Shown: positions 11,791 through 23,999, numbered from the stretch's first letter. The stretch: DNA of 64,000 nucleotides from Parastagonospora avenae f. sp. tritici 18332-5 (GCA_022559985.1 JAFJTR010000032.1:124001-188000); one strand, 5' to 3'. Translations and numbers: made by a program. Notes: a model not told the origin generated them from the letters alone.

Positions 11791-13553
11791 TCACAGCACA
11801 AACCCACCACTATTCTTCTGCCTCGGCTCCCCCGCCGCCTCAAACGTCCCATTTCTCAGTCTCCTCAGTCCCTGCGCCGTGCTCTGCCCCGGCGCAACCC
11901 ACGTAACATTCGCACCCAACCCCTTCAAAAACGCCGTCGTCCCATTATCAAACCCATACTCAAAGCTGACCTGCGCCGGCACCAACTGATCGTGTATTCG
12001 CGGCTGCGCGAGGGCCTGCGGCGCACTCATGTTGCCGTCGAGCATGTGTATCAGATTCTGAATGGTCGCGGTGATGATGCGACTCCCACCCGCGGCACCA
12101 ACAGCAACGTAGAACGCATCGACCAGGGACGAGGAATTGGCGTGTTCGACGATGACGGGGGCGATGGAGGACAAGGGGCGTTTCCCCGGGCGCACGAAGT
12201 TTGCAGGCGAGGGGATGAAGCCAAAGGCGTTGCTGATGCCGGGGATGCTGAAGTCGTTCATTTCGTTGTTCATGATGATGCCGGTCTCGGGGACGACGAG
12301 TTTGGAGCCGAAGAGCAGGTTCACGGTGGTGGTTAGCGTGATGGACATGCCGTCTGCATCGGCGGTGACGACGTGGCTTGTGCCGGGCGTCTCGAGGGAT
12401 TCGAAGCCCTGGGGGTCGTAGTAAGATGTGTTGAATGTGCGCGTGTCGTCGATTTTAGAACGCACTTCTGCGGCCGTTTTGGCGCTGATCATGGCGTTTT
12501 GGTACGCGTCGATGCCGTTGAGGAATAAGGGGTCGCCGAGGTTGGCGCGCATGCCGTAGGCGAATTTCATGGATTCGTCGAGGCGGTGGGTGGTGAGGTT
12601 GATGTTGGAGGGGGATCCGACGCACGTGTAGCCTTCCATCATTTTGAGGACGGCGAGGGCGACTCCGCCGCCTGAGGGGGCAGAGCAGGCAGTGAGTTTG
12701 TAGCCGCGGTAGTTTATGGTGGAGGGCTGGCGGATGGCGACTGTGTAGTTTGTAAGGTCGTCAAGAGTCATGGTGCCGTTTTTGGCGCGCAGGGCGTTGA
12801 TGGTGGTTTCTGCGATTGGGCCCGAGTAGAATGCGTCGGGGCCTTCTTTGGCGATGGTTTCCAGGGTGTTGGCATAGCGCTTTCTGGTGATGGTCTCGTT
12901 GAGCTTGAGGAGACGGCCTTCGGGCGCGAAGTCCCGGGCAAATTCCAGGTCGTTGACGAGGAAGTTTGAAGAAGAGTTTCCGCCGGCTGAGCTGATTGCT
13001 GAGGCCATGTACTTCACGAGATCCTCGTTGACTGTCCAGCCATCTCTCGCAATTTTGACGGCGGGAGTCAGAACAGTCTCCCAAGACAGTTTTCCGTAGT
13101 TTTCGTGTAGATATTGGAGACCGCGGACTTCACCTGGTACACCAGAAGCAAGGCCTCCTGTGAGACTAGCTTGTTCGTTGTTCTTGTACATGTCTTCGAA
13201 AGCCGCAGCGGGTGCTGTCTCTCGAAAGTCGATGAACTCGTAGGTTCCATTAGGTGCGCGAACCAGCATGAAGCCTCCTCCACCAAGTCCTACATGTTAT
13301 CAGTAAACATACACTTCATGTTCGAGTGTCCTGGTGTCATACCGCTGTGGTACATGCCCACCACTCCAACGCACGCTACGGTGCCGACCATAGCATCGGC
13401 AGCATTGCCACCAAGTCTCAGCAGTTCAATGCCGATATGACTGCAAATGTCGCTTTCGGAAGCCACAGCTCCACGTTGGCCTTCATGCAGTACCGGGGCT
13501 GAAGGTGCTCCCAGCACCGTCTGCAGAGTCAAGAGACTCGCAAACGCTCTCAT
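11791..13553 (-). CDS. Gamma-glutamyltransferase (glutathione hydrolase), secreted/vacuolar
   Basis: Two exons, 13553-13343 and 13289-11791, encode 569 aa. The enzyme removes the gamma-glutamyl group of glutathione and its conjugates. It belongs to the Ntn-hydrolase family, whose precursor self-cleaves before a catalytic Thr. The intron splits the conserved glycine stretch SGLGGGGFMLV. The nucleophile motif is TPGTSHVVTADADG, and the pocket motifs include PSGGGVALAVL and KRPLSSIAPVIV. A hydrophobic N-terminus (MRAFASLLTLQTVLGA) is a likely signal peptide, which is why I start at 13553 rather than the in-frame ATG at 13577. Many N-x-S/T sequons fit a secretory-route protein. It is transcribed divergently from MSH3. 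Confidence 0.93.
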
Positions 13554-14335
13554 TACAGAACCAGCACCGTAAGCCATCGCACCAGCTTCGTTTTGAGTAT
13601 CAAGTAAAGTGGTAAAGGAAACAAGCTCAGCTAGCCAGCGGAAGAGCATTACTTAAGGCGAACTACTGCAGCCTCGCAACTCGATGGCGTGCCCGAGGCC
13701 CGCTTTGACGCTTTCGGAAGGTTAATGCACCTCTGGCGGGATGGAACTAGGATATGGAAAAGAACGACGCGGGTACTTGTCAACTCCGTCATCATTGCTC
13801 GTGTGGCTGTTGGAAGTTTATAGGCGGAGTTGGCTTGCTGCGCTTCCCAGAGAGATAGCGGGAGCAATTGGCCGAAAGAGATAAGGCGTCCTGCGGGGTT
13901 GGAGATAGCCAGCGATCGGGGTCTTGGAGCTTGAGGCTCATCGTTGCGATTACATTATACAGACTTTGATGTTCTCTCAGGTACATGAGGCTCGTGAATG
14001 CTCATCAGTTCCTACACAAGCCTTCTTCGGCACCGGGTTATAGGCTAGTGAAGCTTGAATGTTTCGTTCGGTCAATTGCTCGAATCAGTTTGCGCGAATA
14101 ATGAATCTACAGAGACAGGGCTATGCAGCGTGAACCTGGATGTACCAATGAAAAACTTGTTGAGACATGATGAACACGACGTGAAAATTGTGTTGTGTAG
14201 GAGTGGCACAGTGGGTACCTGAGGTCGTCCTGTGCGGAAGTGACCAACGTGACTGCGCGAGCGCGTCGTATTCGTCTAACGCGTCACCAACCGCGCCAAC
14301 GCCAACCTTCACAACCCACCCGACAGAAAGTCACA
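13554..14335. promoter_or_regulatory. Divergent promoter region of GGT and MSH3
   Basis: About 780 bp separate the two divergent start codons. No motif-bearing open frame is present, so both promoters must lie here. No specific operator could be assigned. Confidence 0.5.
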
Positions 14336-17300
14336 ATGGCTCCCAAAAGTAGCCAATCGTCGCAGGGCTTGTCGCAGCGGAGTAAGCAGCAGACCATCTC
14401 GAGCTTCTTCACGCCAAAACCTTCGCAAACACCAAAAGCGCCCCCGAAGCCTGCTGCACTTGCAGTCCCAAATGACGTGGACCAAGATGACAACGAAGAA
14501 GACATTGCTCACCCGCGTCAATTGACGCCTGCTCGTAAGCGCTCCATCGACGAGCAGCACGAATATGAAGAAGCCGGTCGTTCATCGCCTCCCAAGCGTG
14601 TTCGTGTAGCCAACGACGAACCGCGACCTTCGCTCGGAAACGCATCTGCCACAACGTTGAATGCCGCAAAGCTCCCCAAGATTACAGAGAGGACGTCAAA
14701 GTTTCTCTTCTCTTCGTCACCTGTTGTACGAGACGAAAATGATGCGGAGGATGACGCTGTCGCTACACAGAAACAGCGCGACAAGCTGCACGAGAAGTTT
14801 GTGAAGAAGCTGGGCCGACCTGACAGTTTCGCTGAGCTGAGGAGAAGGAATAAGATCATCTCCGAGGACAATGGCAACGGCGAAGAAGGCGAGGGCGAAG
14901 ACGAGGATGAGGAAGAAGAACCAGCATCCAAACCTACAAAGGGCAGAAAGGGGGCTGCAACGAAGAAGGCCTCGAAGCTGACCCCCATGGAGCTGCAGTA
15001 CTTGGACATCAAGCGGAAGCATCTGGACACCGTCATTATCATGGAAGTCGGGTACAAATTCAAGTTCTTTGGCGAAGACGCGCGGACGGCCTCCAAAGAG
15101 CTGGGAATCGTCTGCATACCAGGCAAGTTCAGATACGACGAGCATCCGTCCGAAGCGCATTACGATCGATTCGCCTCCGCAAGCTTCCCCGTACATCGAC
15201 TACAAGTCCACGTAAAGCGTCTGGTACAGGCGAATCACAAGGTCGGCGTTGTACGGCAGCTCGAGACTGCGGCGCTAAAGGCAGCTGGAAACAACAGGAA
15301 CACACCGTTTGTGCGCAAGCTCACAAATTTGTACACCAAAGGCACATATGTCGACGATATAGAAGGTCTCGAGACCCCGACCGCAGGTGCGCAAGCAACT
15401 GGCTACCTGCTCTGCGTCACAGAGACGAATGCAAAGGGCTGGGGCACAGATGAGAAGGTGCAAGTCGGTCTTGTGGCTGTTCAGCCGGCAACAGGCGACA
15501 TCATCTACGACGACTTCGAAGACGGCTTCATGCGCAGCGAGATCGAGACGCGGCTGCTTCACATTGCACCCGCGGAGTTCTTGGTGGTTGGTGATCTTTC
15601 CAAAGCCACGGACAAGCTGATCCAGCATCTGTCGGCTAGTAAAACCAATGTCTTTGGAGACAGGTCACGCGTGGAGAGGGTCGAGAAGCCGAAGACCATG
15701 GCCGCACAAGCGTACAGTCACATCTCGAACTTCTACGCCGACAAGATGAAGTCAAGCCAAGAAGGTGGGTCTGAGCAGGGTGCCATCTTGGATAAAGTAC
15801 ATCAGCTTTCCGAGCACGTCACGATATGTCTGTCAGCTATGATCACCTACTTGAGCGACTATGGACTGGAGCATGTCTTCGACCTGACAAAGTACTTCCA
15901 GCCATTTAGTGCGCGGTCGTACATGCTCTTGAACGGCAACACCTTGTCGAGTTTGGAGATATACCAAAACCAGACCGACTACACCTCGAAGGGCAGCCTG
16001 TTCTGGACCATGGACAGAACGAAGACCCGCTTCGGGCAGCGACTACTGAGGAAGTGGGTCGGTCGACCACTGATCGACAAAGAGAGACTCGAGGAGCGCA
16101 TTGCAGCTGTGGAAGAGCTCAAAGAAGGCGAGCATACCATTGCAGTCGATAAAGTGAAGTTTCTACTCGGGAAAATCAAGACAGATCTAGAAAAGGTGTT
16201 GATCAGGATATACTACAAGAAGTGCTCCCGGCCCGAATTGCTAGCTGCGCTTCAGATTCTCCAAGACATCGCAAGCCAATACCTGTCAGTCAAGACGCCA
16301 GAGCAGAGTGGCTTCTCCTCGACACTGCTCAGCGAGGCTGTCTCGAATGTGCCGAAGATCTATGAAGATGTCAACGGCTTTCTCGAGAAGATCAACGCGA
16401 AAGCCGCGAAGGACGACGACAAGTACGGATTCTTCCGCGAAGAGTTTGAAGCAGAAGACATCAACGATCTGAAGCTCAGCATCGCGTCTGTCGAAGATGA
16501 CCTCAACACCCATCGTAAAGATGCTGCTGCGAAATTGGGAAAGACCAAAGTCGACTACGTTACTGTTGCTGGTATAGAATACCTCATCGAAGTCAAGCGC
16601 AAGTCTGCTGAAGAGAAGAGAGTACCTGCATCGTGGCAGCAGATCTCCGCCACCAAAACTACCCTTCGCTTCCACACTCCAGAAGTCAAACGCATGTTGC
16701 AAGAGCGCGACCAGTACAAGGAGTCATTAGCAGCAGCCTGCGACACGGCATTCAAGCGTCTTCTAGACGATATTGCAGCAAAGTACCAATCTCTCCGTGA
16801 TTGCGTTTCCAGCCTCGCAACTCTTGATGCCCTTCTCTCCCTCGCCACACTTGCCAACCAACCTGGCTACGTCAAACCCACCTTCGTCAAGACAACCGGA
16901 CTCGACATTGTCGGCGGGCGTCATCCCATGGTCGAACAGCTCCTCCTCGACGCCTACGTGCCCAATAATGTCCATCTCTCTGGCGATACAACACGTGCCT
17001 TACTCGTCACCGGCCCAAACATGGGCGGCAAATCTAGCTACGTACGCTCTGCCGCCTTGATCGCCATCATGGGTCAGATCGGGTCCTATGTCCCGGCCGA
17101 ATCAGCCAAGCTAGGCATGTTAGATGCAGTCTTCACGCGCATGGGCGCTCTGGACAACATGCTCAAAGGCGAATCGACCTTCATGGTCGAACTCAACGAA
17201 ACAGCTGATATCCTGCGTTCCGCAACGTCGCGATCACTGATCATCCTTGACGAACTAGGCCGCGGCACAAGTACGTTTGACGGCGTGGCAATTGCTGAAG

Positions 17301-17737
17301 CAGTGCTTGACTATGTGATTCGTGACGTCGGCGCGTTGACGCTGTTCATCACGCATTACCAGCATCTCGCCCGTCTACAGGACCGCTTTAATGGCGAGTT
17401 AAAGAACGTGCACATGTCGTTTGAAGAACGCGACGGAGGCAAGGAAGTGGTGTTCCTGTATGAAGTCGCCGAGGGCACGAGTCATAGGAGTTATGGGTTG
17501 AATGTGGCGAGATTGGCGCAGGTGCCGGAGAAGGTTATTGAGACTGCGGAGGTCAAATCGAGGGAGTTGGAGAAGAGTATGGGGGTTAGTCGCGTGGGGA
17601 ATATGTGAGTTGCAGAAATCTGAAAGTGTGTTGGGACTGAAGCTAACGACGACAGGGCGCGTATGGTCAAGGGATTGCTTGGAGATGGGGGTGAAGAAGG
17701 GCTCGAGAGGTTGATTGAGGGGATTGAGCAGTTGTGA
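14336..17737 (+). CDS. msh3: DNA mismatch repair protein MSH3 (MutS-beta subunit)
   Basis: Exons 14336-17604 and 17656-17737 encode 1116 aa. MSH3 pairs with MSH2 to recognise insertion/deletion loops in nuclear DNA. Visible elements, in order: a PCNA-interaction box QQTISSFF (residues 18-25), a disordered acidic/basic N-terminus with a long Glu/Asp run, the mismatch-binding segment around [12 protein letters not shown], the MutS core, and a C-terminal ABC-type ATPase. The ATPase has Walker [11 protein letters not shown] (near residue 892), STFMVELNE, Walker [17 protein letters not shown] and the FITHYQHLA segment. The lysine/lever regions are intact. A 51-nt intron near the 3' end has a GCTAAC branch. 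The first Met of the core frame was preferred over non-ATG codons upstream. Confidence 0.95.
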
Positions 17738-18420
17738 GACTGAGGGATGCATATGCGTATCCTTGTGTTCTGCAACTCTAGCAGGCGTCTGTACGCTACG
17801 CTCTGTGGTCGGAACTGATGTCAGGGTGGCAGCAAATGCATGCTGCTGGTTTCGCGTATGAACAGTTAGAACAGACAAGGACTCTGAGGAAGCTTGCTCA
17901 TCTAACAACCTGGAGTGGTACACATAAATCCCATTTTTTGGGGGTAGGCCCACCGTAATGAATAGACTGGAGTCTATCGCCGACATGGACTACCAATCTG
18001 GCGATGTACGAAGTGTCCACAAGACTGGCGGAGGAAGAGGGAAAGAACACATGGGAATGCCAATATAATCATAACATATACCTGCCTCCTTTTACCAGAA
18101 CTATTGATGGTTCATAATTCTCAAGGAATTCGTATCCACGCAGTTGTGCATTGTCCTCAAGTTCGTCCGGACAAGGCGTCCACTCAATTCATCGGCGAAT
18201 CGGAGACGTCTGAGCGTCGAATGATGAGAAATCGATGATGTAGCTGGATACGGACGAATATTCTACGACTTTATACATATCTCTCTACTATATAAAAACG
18301 TTTTCTGAAGCCCTACAAAGGCATATCGAGGCATCAATACAGTAAGTAAGGCATACAGGGCTGATGCAAGAGCCGTCCAATAACAGACGGGCGCATAGTA
18401 GTCACGCAATACGCACCACC
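17738..18420. other. Intergenic, no gene seen
   Basis: MSH3 3' flank and promoter of the GGCT-like gene. An antisense open frame covering the MSH3 3' end has no motif and is rejected. Confidence 0.55.
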
Positions 18421-19566
18421 ATGAGCGCCATGCGCCAGCAACTCCCCGAACACGCACCGGCTGCGACAAATGAAGCCATCCCATTCTACAGCAAGATAGC
18501 TGCTCGACTTCGGTCTGTGCGACGCAGCAATGTCCACCATGACCGCGTCTTCGAACCTCTCCCCCAACCTTCGCAAGACCGCCTCGACGCCTCCCTAAAT
18601 GATGCGCCCATCGACACCGAGAAGCTCATCGCTCCACAAACCCCAACTGCACAAGACAAGCAAAAAACCGTCCTCTACCTCGCCTACGGCTCCAACCTCT
18701 GCAACGAAACCTTCCGCGGCGTGCGCGGCATCCGGCCCCTCTCGCAGACCAACGTCCTCGTCCCCTCCCTCCGCCTAACGTTCGACCTGCCCGGAGTCCC
18801 CTACAAAGAACCCTGTTTTGCCAACAGTGCGCTTCGAAACCCTCAAAACCCCCCTATATGTGAAAGCGACTACCACAAGGACCGCTGGCACAAGGGCCTC
18901 GTGGGCGTCGTGTACGAAGTCACGCTAACTGACTACGCGCACATCATCGCGACCGAGGGCGGGGGCAGCGCGTATAAAGACATTCTCGTGGATTGCTATG
19001 TGCTTGCGAAAGGGGATACGGTGCCGGAAGTACCGTCGTCGCAACCGTTCAAAGCGCATACATTGTTCGCCCCATCTACCGCTGAGCGCACGCATCGCCC
19101 GGATCCGAGTTACGCGCAGCCGTCCAAGCGCTATCTCAAGCTCATCACCGACGGCGCGGCGGAGTGCGACTTGCCCGCTGAATACTGCGCGTATCTGCAT
19201 GACATCCGGGCGTACACGATCACGGGGACGACGCAGGCGGTGGGTGCGGCGCTGTTTTTGAGCATTTGGTTGCCGGTCATCATGCTGGTGTTTGCGATGG
19301 CGAAGTATTTGCAGGACGAGAAGGGGAGGGCGCCGAGGTGGTTTGCGGAGTTCTCGGCGAGGGTGTTTGCGGGCATGTGGATGTGTTATGATGGGGTTTT
19401 TAGGGGGGCGTTTGGGGAGGGGGAGAGGACGGTTGGGGATGAGAGTGTGGCGAAGAGGGGAAGGGTAGTTGGAGATGAGGAGAAGGTGGGGTTGCTTGAG
19501 GATGTTGTTGATACGCTGGAGGCAGGAGAGAAGAGTGAGATGGACGGGTGGTCGAGTCATGTTTAG
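18421..19566 (+). CDS. Gamma-glutamylcyclotransferase-like protein with C-terminal membrane segment
   Basis: A single exon encodes 381 aa. The GGCT-fold signature LYLAYGSNLCNETF occupies about residues 80-93. It is followed by a conserved EGGGSAYKDILVDCYVL segment that carries the probable catalytic Glu. GGCT enzymes release 5-oxoproline from gamma-glutamyl compounds, and fungal GliK-type relatives act in thiol-metabolite pathways. After the enzyme domain a hydrophobic helix (AALFLSIWLPVIMLVFAMA) near residues 280-300 predicts membrane anchoring, followed by an acidic tail. The frame is open to an ATG at 18364, but the ATG at 18421 has a better context (ACCACCATGAGC). An intact reading frame with no intron suggests a working gene. 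The substrate is not predictable. Confidence 0.8.
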   Translation: MSAMRQQLPEHAPAATNEAIPFYSKIAARLRSVRRSNVHHDRVFEPLPQPSQDRLDASLNDAPIDTEKLIAPQTPTAQDKQKTVLYLAYGSNLCNETFRGVRGIRPLSQTNVLVPSLRLTFDLPGVPYKEPCFANSALRNPQNPPICESDYHKDRWHKGLVGVVYEVTLTDYAHIIATEGGGSAYKDILVDCYVLAKGDTVPEVPSSQPFKAHTLFAPSTAERTHRPDPSYAQPSKRYLKLITDGAAECDLPAEYCAYLHDIRAYTITGTTQAVGAALFLSIWLPVIMLVFAMAKYLQDEKGRAPRWFAEFSARVFAGMWMCYDGVFRGAFGEGERTVGDESVAKRGRVVGDEEKVGLLEDVVDTLEAGEKSEMDGWSSHV

Positions 19567-19963
19567 GGCGCAAGGCAGTAATCTATCCCTTTATTGATGG
19601 TAGATTTAAAAGGAAGTTCTATGGCGTATGAAGTGGCATGTTCCCAGACCTCCTCAAATGTTGATTGACGGTGAACTTGTTGCTTGAGATTATGCAAGTC
19701 TTCTCACGACTTCCAGTCCCTTGGAACACCCGATCGCAAAGCGAAACTACATGTGCCTACTTCTCCAACGGCTTTAAGAGACTCTGGTCTGGCTATGAGA
19801 CGCTGCGTTGATGTTACCATCCAGTGTCATAACGAAATACCAAATCCATCTGCGCCCCGAGTTCAACCCGTATCTCCCTCTCATCTGCTATTGATCAAGC
19901 AGCTTTAGCAAACTCAACCCGCATAACCGTCTTATCAATTGGCTTCGACGTAATCGCCATCGT
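19567..19963. other. Intergenic between convergent genes
   Basis: Shared 3' flank of the GGCT-like gene and the P450 gene. No further feature seen. Confidence 0.6.
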
Positions 19964-21658
19964 CTACCAGAAATTAGCCATGTCCAAATTCCCAACAGTA
20001 ACACGACTTACACTAATCAACTCCGACTTCGTCCTATACTTCCCCTTCTCATCCACAACCGGCCTGTCCTTTTCATCTCTCTCAACCTCTCCCCTGCCCA
20101 CCTTGACGAAATCATACCGCCGCAACGTACACGCCAGAATAACCCTGACCTCGATATTCGCCAGTTCCTGACCAATGCAATTCCGCGGTCCGCGCTCAAA
20201 TGGCCTCCACGCGGAGATGGGGATCTTGCTTGAGCCCGTTGCTGCGCCGTCTGCGTCCACAGTCGCGCTGCTAGTATCAATGTCATCGACCCAGCGCTCC
20301 GGCACGAAGTCGTCCGCCGTGTCGCCGTAGACCTTGCGATCGCGCTGGATCAAATGCTGGCACAAGTACAGCACGCAATTATCCAGACATACTTCCTCGC
20401 CGTCCGAGGTGCGCAGCTTGAGTCCGTTGTGCGACATGCGCGCCGACGCGGCCGGCGGCCAGAGACGCAGGGCTTCCTTGATACATGCGGACGTGTAGAC
20501 GAGGGCTTTCATCGTTTCGTCAGGGCGCGCGAGGAAGACGTCTCGCGGATCCTGGTCGCCGAAGATGGCGTCGTGCTCAGCGCGGATTTTGGCGAGGCAG
20601 GAGGGGTGGATGGAGAGGATGTAGAAGAGGCGTTGGAGGAGGATGGAGGTGGTGTCGTGGCCTGCGAAGAGGAAGGTTTTGACTTGGTCGGCGATGTTTT
20701 GCATGATGAAGGGGGTTAGGGTTTCGGTGTCTTTGAGGGAGAGCGCGAGGACGGAGCGGTCTTTTGAATGGGTCTTGTCGGCTTGCATGGCGTTGAATTT
20801 TGCTTGGATGCATTTCTTGATGGCGATATCTAGACGCGTGCTGTAGATGTATCGCTTGAAGTGTTTGCTGGCGTTGAGCCACTTGAACATGGCTAGGCCG
20901 GTATCTTCTGACCAGGTCGCGCCAAGCAGGCGAAAGTTCTTGACGATTTCGTCGCCCTGGATTGATTCGTCTTGTGCCTTGCAGTCGATATCTGTGACTA
21001 TCTGGCCGATGATGTCGAAGGTCACGTTCGTGCAGTACGGCTCTAGTTCGGTAGGCTTTCCAGACCTAGCAAGGGCGTCCAGCTTTTCCATGAAAGTGTA
21101 CGTCTTGTCGAGAACGACGGGAAGCAGTGTCATGAGATGCTGAGGTGCGAAAGCTGGGTTGAATCGTTTGCGAAGGCTCTTCCATGACTCTGCTTCTTCG
21201 CTGAGCAGCGAGTACCGACCGACTAGACGTCCGAGGCCCGCTTGAATGGTAGGAGATTTGGTCGTACTGTATGGCTGATCTTTTGTAGCTTTCGAAATCT
21301 GCTCGGCAAATTCATGGGATGTAATCAAAGCCAATGGCCATTGTGCTGGCCGAGTGTCGAAGAACATGTAGTCTGGCGATCCATGGGCTTTCCAGATTTT
21401 CTCAAGAATATAATCTGTAGATTTTATTAGATTTTTAATCTGCGCATGGAACTAGATGTACTTGCCTGGATGCACAGAAGAGCTTCCGGCTTTCTTGTAT
21501 TCATCTGCAATGTAACCCAAATGTCCAAGGAACAAGTTGCGTTTCAATGGGCTGGGAATGTTTGCAAATCTGCCGTAGCGATACTGGTACAGCAGGAAGT
21601 ACAATCCGGCCAATACAGTGGGGACGAGAGCCAGTATAGCATACTGCATGTCGGCCAT
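19964..21658 (-). CDS. Cytochrome P450 monooxygenase (CYP59/StcS-like)
   Basis: Exons 21658-21466 and 21414-19964 encode 547 aa. The intron has a GC donor (G|GCAAGT) and AG acceptor; only this choice keeps the frame. An N-terminal helix (ILALVPTVLAGLYFLL) anchors it to the ER. P450 hallmarks are present: the I-helix oxygen-binding motif FAGHDTTS, the K-helix KEALR (ExxR), the PERW-type meander VPERWVDD, and the heme-thiolate loop PFERGPRNCIG (FxxGxRxCxG). The SWKSLRKRFNPAF helix-C region resembles CYP59-type enzymes such as sterigmatocystin StcS, by recollection only. The neighbours are primary-metabolism genes, so there is no evidence for a biosynthetic cluster. The substrate is unknown. An upstream in-frame ATG at 21694 is an alternative start. 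Confidence 0.88.
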
Positions 21659-22928
21659 TGTAGGATGAGTTAGTAGAACAGGCGAAGCAAACACCTAGCC
21701 AATGTATATTGCGAGTAAGCGAGGCACAATCCTGCTTCTGTGGTGTGAAGATCTCCCGGGCAGGGCCTTGTCGATGTCAGCACCGCAAAAAGAAACCCTT
21801 AAAGCGGAGGCACAATTGCACGACTCAGGACCATGGGGAAGGTAAAGTTAACAATTCCACGAATCGTGTGTAAACGGCAAGGAACACACTGGAGAAGTTC
21901 GAGCGTCCGGGAAGCAGAGTACCAAACCCATCTGAAATCGGACGACCAAGCTCGAGCCATAGGAAGCACACTACCGGCAGCCGTCAAAGTGACATGACGC
22001 CTTTGACATGGCGCTTGGCCTCACCCGGATCCGCGTACGCGAACCAGACATCATCGGCACCGTCGCTCATTGGTACATAAATTGTGCCAGACAGAGCTTG
22101 TTGGCACCTAGTCCAACGGATCGTATGCTATACGATGCCCTCGGCTATTCATCCATATATGGATATGCCCCTGGTTGTGAAGGTTGGCACGGAGGGGCGT
22201 CTTCCGGCGGATCATAGTAGCGATGCCAATCAGCTATCGCTAGTGGAGCCTTATCGGAGCAACCGTGACAGGCATGGTGCAGGAATCACATCTTCTGGGT
22301 TTGCGTGCACTTGTTTTCGTGTGCTGTGCTACAGTGTTCTGTTTGTGATGAACTGGAGAAAGTACGGGTGTGTCCTTGCGCAATTACTTCCGCACGGGCT
22401 TGGAAACTTAGCCGCTTCAAAGCCCAAACAAGAACAGTGCGATTTCAGGTGGCGGCAGGATCATGGTTGGGACAACCACGCCCCGTACTCATAGCATAGA
22501 GATAGCTATGGCTGTACACCTTGAAGACTCTATGAGGATCGTGTAACGTTCTGCTAACCGTCTCAGTCTACGCGATCGAGTGTATAGCGCAAGGAAATGT
22601 CTCTGGAAGGGCCGATACACAGAGCGGACAAGAATTCCCGTGGGGCCTTGCGACAAAACTATCAATAACCCGCGATGGCACAAACACCCTTCGAGAACGG
22701 CATTCTCGCGCATTATACGGATGTCTGCTTCGTTGAGGGCGGGTTCCAAACCTCCATCGCAAACCGGCGCTCACCGACACCACTAAAATCGAGATTTGCC
22801 GCAACGTGGAGACCCAGTATCCACCCTCAGCAACGTTGTAAGGACTCATCAAAAAGCCTACAAACCTCCAAATCAAAACAGCAAACAATCCCCATTTTAC
22901 AATCCCTCAAATTTCTCCAAATCCAATC
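21659..22928. other. Intergenic, divergent promoter region
   Basis: 1.27 kb between the divergent P450 and adenine deaminase genes. Short frames on both strands lack motifs and I see no RNA gene. Confidence 0.5.
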
Positions 22929-23999
22929 ATGTGCAAATCCCCCCTCCACACCTTCCTCCGAACCCTTCCAAAATGCGAGCACCACGTGCATCTCGAAGGC
23001 TGTCTCTCGCCCTCCCTAACCTTCACCCTCGCCGCAAAGAACAACATCGCCCTGCCCTCTCCCACCACTGACTCAGCATATACATCCGTCAAAACGCTGA
23101 CCGCGCGCTACAACACCTTCTCCAACCTCAACGAATTTCTGGGCTACTACTACCGCGCGCTCGACGCGGTCATCACGGCCGAGGACTTCGAAATGCTGGC
23201 GTGGGAATACTTCACGATTGCGGCGCGCGATGGCGTTAAGCATGCTGAGGTTTTCTTCGATCCGCAGAGTCATACCGCAAGGGGGATTGCGTTGAAGACG
23301 GTTGTGGATGGGTTTAATAAGGCGTGTCGAAGGGCAGAGAGGGAGTTAGGGGTTACAAGTAAACTGATCATGTGCTTTTTACGACACTTGCCTGTGGCTG
23401 AGTCGGTAAAGACGATGGCAGACGCCGTCGAGGGCGGGTATTTCGATGGCGAGAAGAGCGTGGTTGCGGCCGTGGGACTGGATTCGAGTGAGGTTGGATT
23501 CCCGCCAGAGCAGTTTCAGGAGATATACATGGAGGCAGAGAAGAGGGGGGTTCGCAGGACGGCGCACGCAGGTGAAGAGGGAGATCCGAGTTACATTTCT
23601 GGAGCGCTGGATGCATTGCATGCTGAGAGGATTGATCATGGCATCCGGCTTATCGAGGACTCAAAACTGACGGAAAGAGTTATCAAGGAAGGCATCATGC
23701 TCACGGTTTGTCCGTTGAGTAATGTATGCTTGCAAGTCGTGCAGCATGTCAGGGAGCTGCCGATTCGAAAGTTTCTCAATGCTGGTGTCAAGTTCAGCTT
23801 GAACAGCGACGATCCGGCGTATTTTGGTGGATACATTCTCAACAACTATTGCGCTGTCCAGGACGCTTTCGAATTAAGCGTGGAAGAGTGGAAGACCATC
23901 GTTCAGAACTCGATCCAAGGGAGCTGGTGTGATCAAGCAAGGAAGGATGAGTTATTCAACATGCTCGAGGAGTGTATAAGCAATTATGCTATTCAATGA
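22929..23999 (+). CDS. aah1: Adenine deaminase (Aah1-type)
   Basis: A single exon encodes 356 aa. The enzyme hydrolyses adenine to hypoxanthine and ammonia in purine salvage, using one zinc ion in an adenosine-deaminase-type barrel. Metal and catalytic motifs are CEHHVHLEG (His19, His21), RTAHAGEEGD, RIDHGIRLIED and SLNSDDPAYFGG. The SNVCLQVVQHVRELPIRKF segment is characteristic of the fungal adenine deaminase branch rather than adenosine deaminase. Length matches the family (about 350 aa). It is probably cytosolic/nuclear with no targeting signal. In yeast this protein is removed by the proteasome at quiescence. Confidence 0.93.
   Translation: MCKSPLHTFLRTLPKCEHHVHLEGCLSPSLTFTLAAKNNIALPSPTTDSAYTSVKTLTARYNTFSNLNEFLGYYYRALDAVITAEDFEMLAWEYFTIAARDGVKHAEVFFDPQSHTARGIALKTVVDGFNKACRRAERELGVTSKLIMCFLRHLPVAESVKTMADAVEGGYFDGEKSVVAAVGLDSSEVGFPPEQFQEIYMEAEKRGVRRTAHAGEEGDPSYISGALDALHAERIDHGIRLIEDSKLTERVIKEGIMLTVCPLSNVCLQVVQHVRELPIRKFLNAGVKFSLNSDDPAYFGGYILNNYCAVQDAFELSVEEWKTIVQNSIQGSWCDQARKDELFNMLEECISNYAIQ

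Noticed and set aside
17399..17986. 195-codon antisense frame at the MSH3 3' end
   Set aside because: It overlaps the MSH3 C-terminus including its intron, and has no recognisable domain.
18421..23999. A biosynthetic gene cluster around the P450
   Set aside because: There is no backbone enzyme (PKS, NRPS, terpene synthase) and the neighbours are MSH3 and adenine deaminase.
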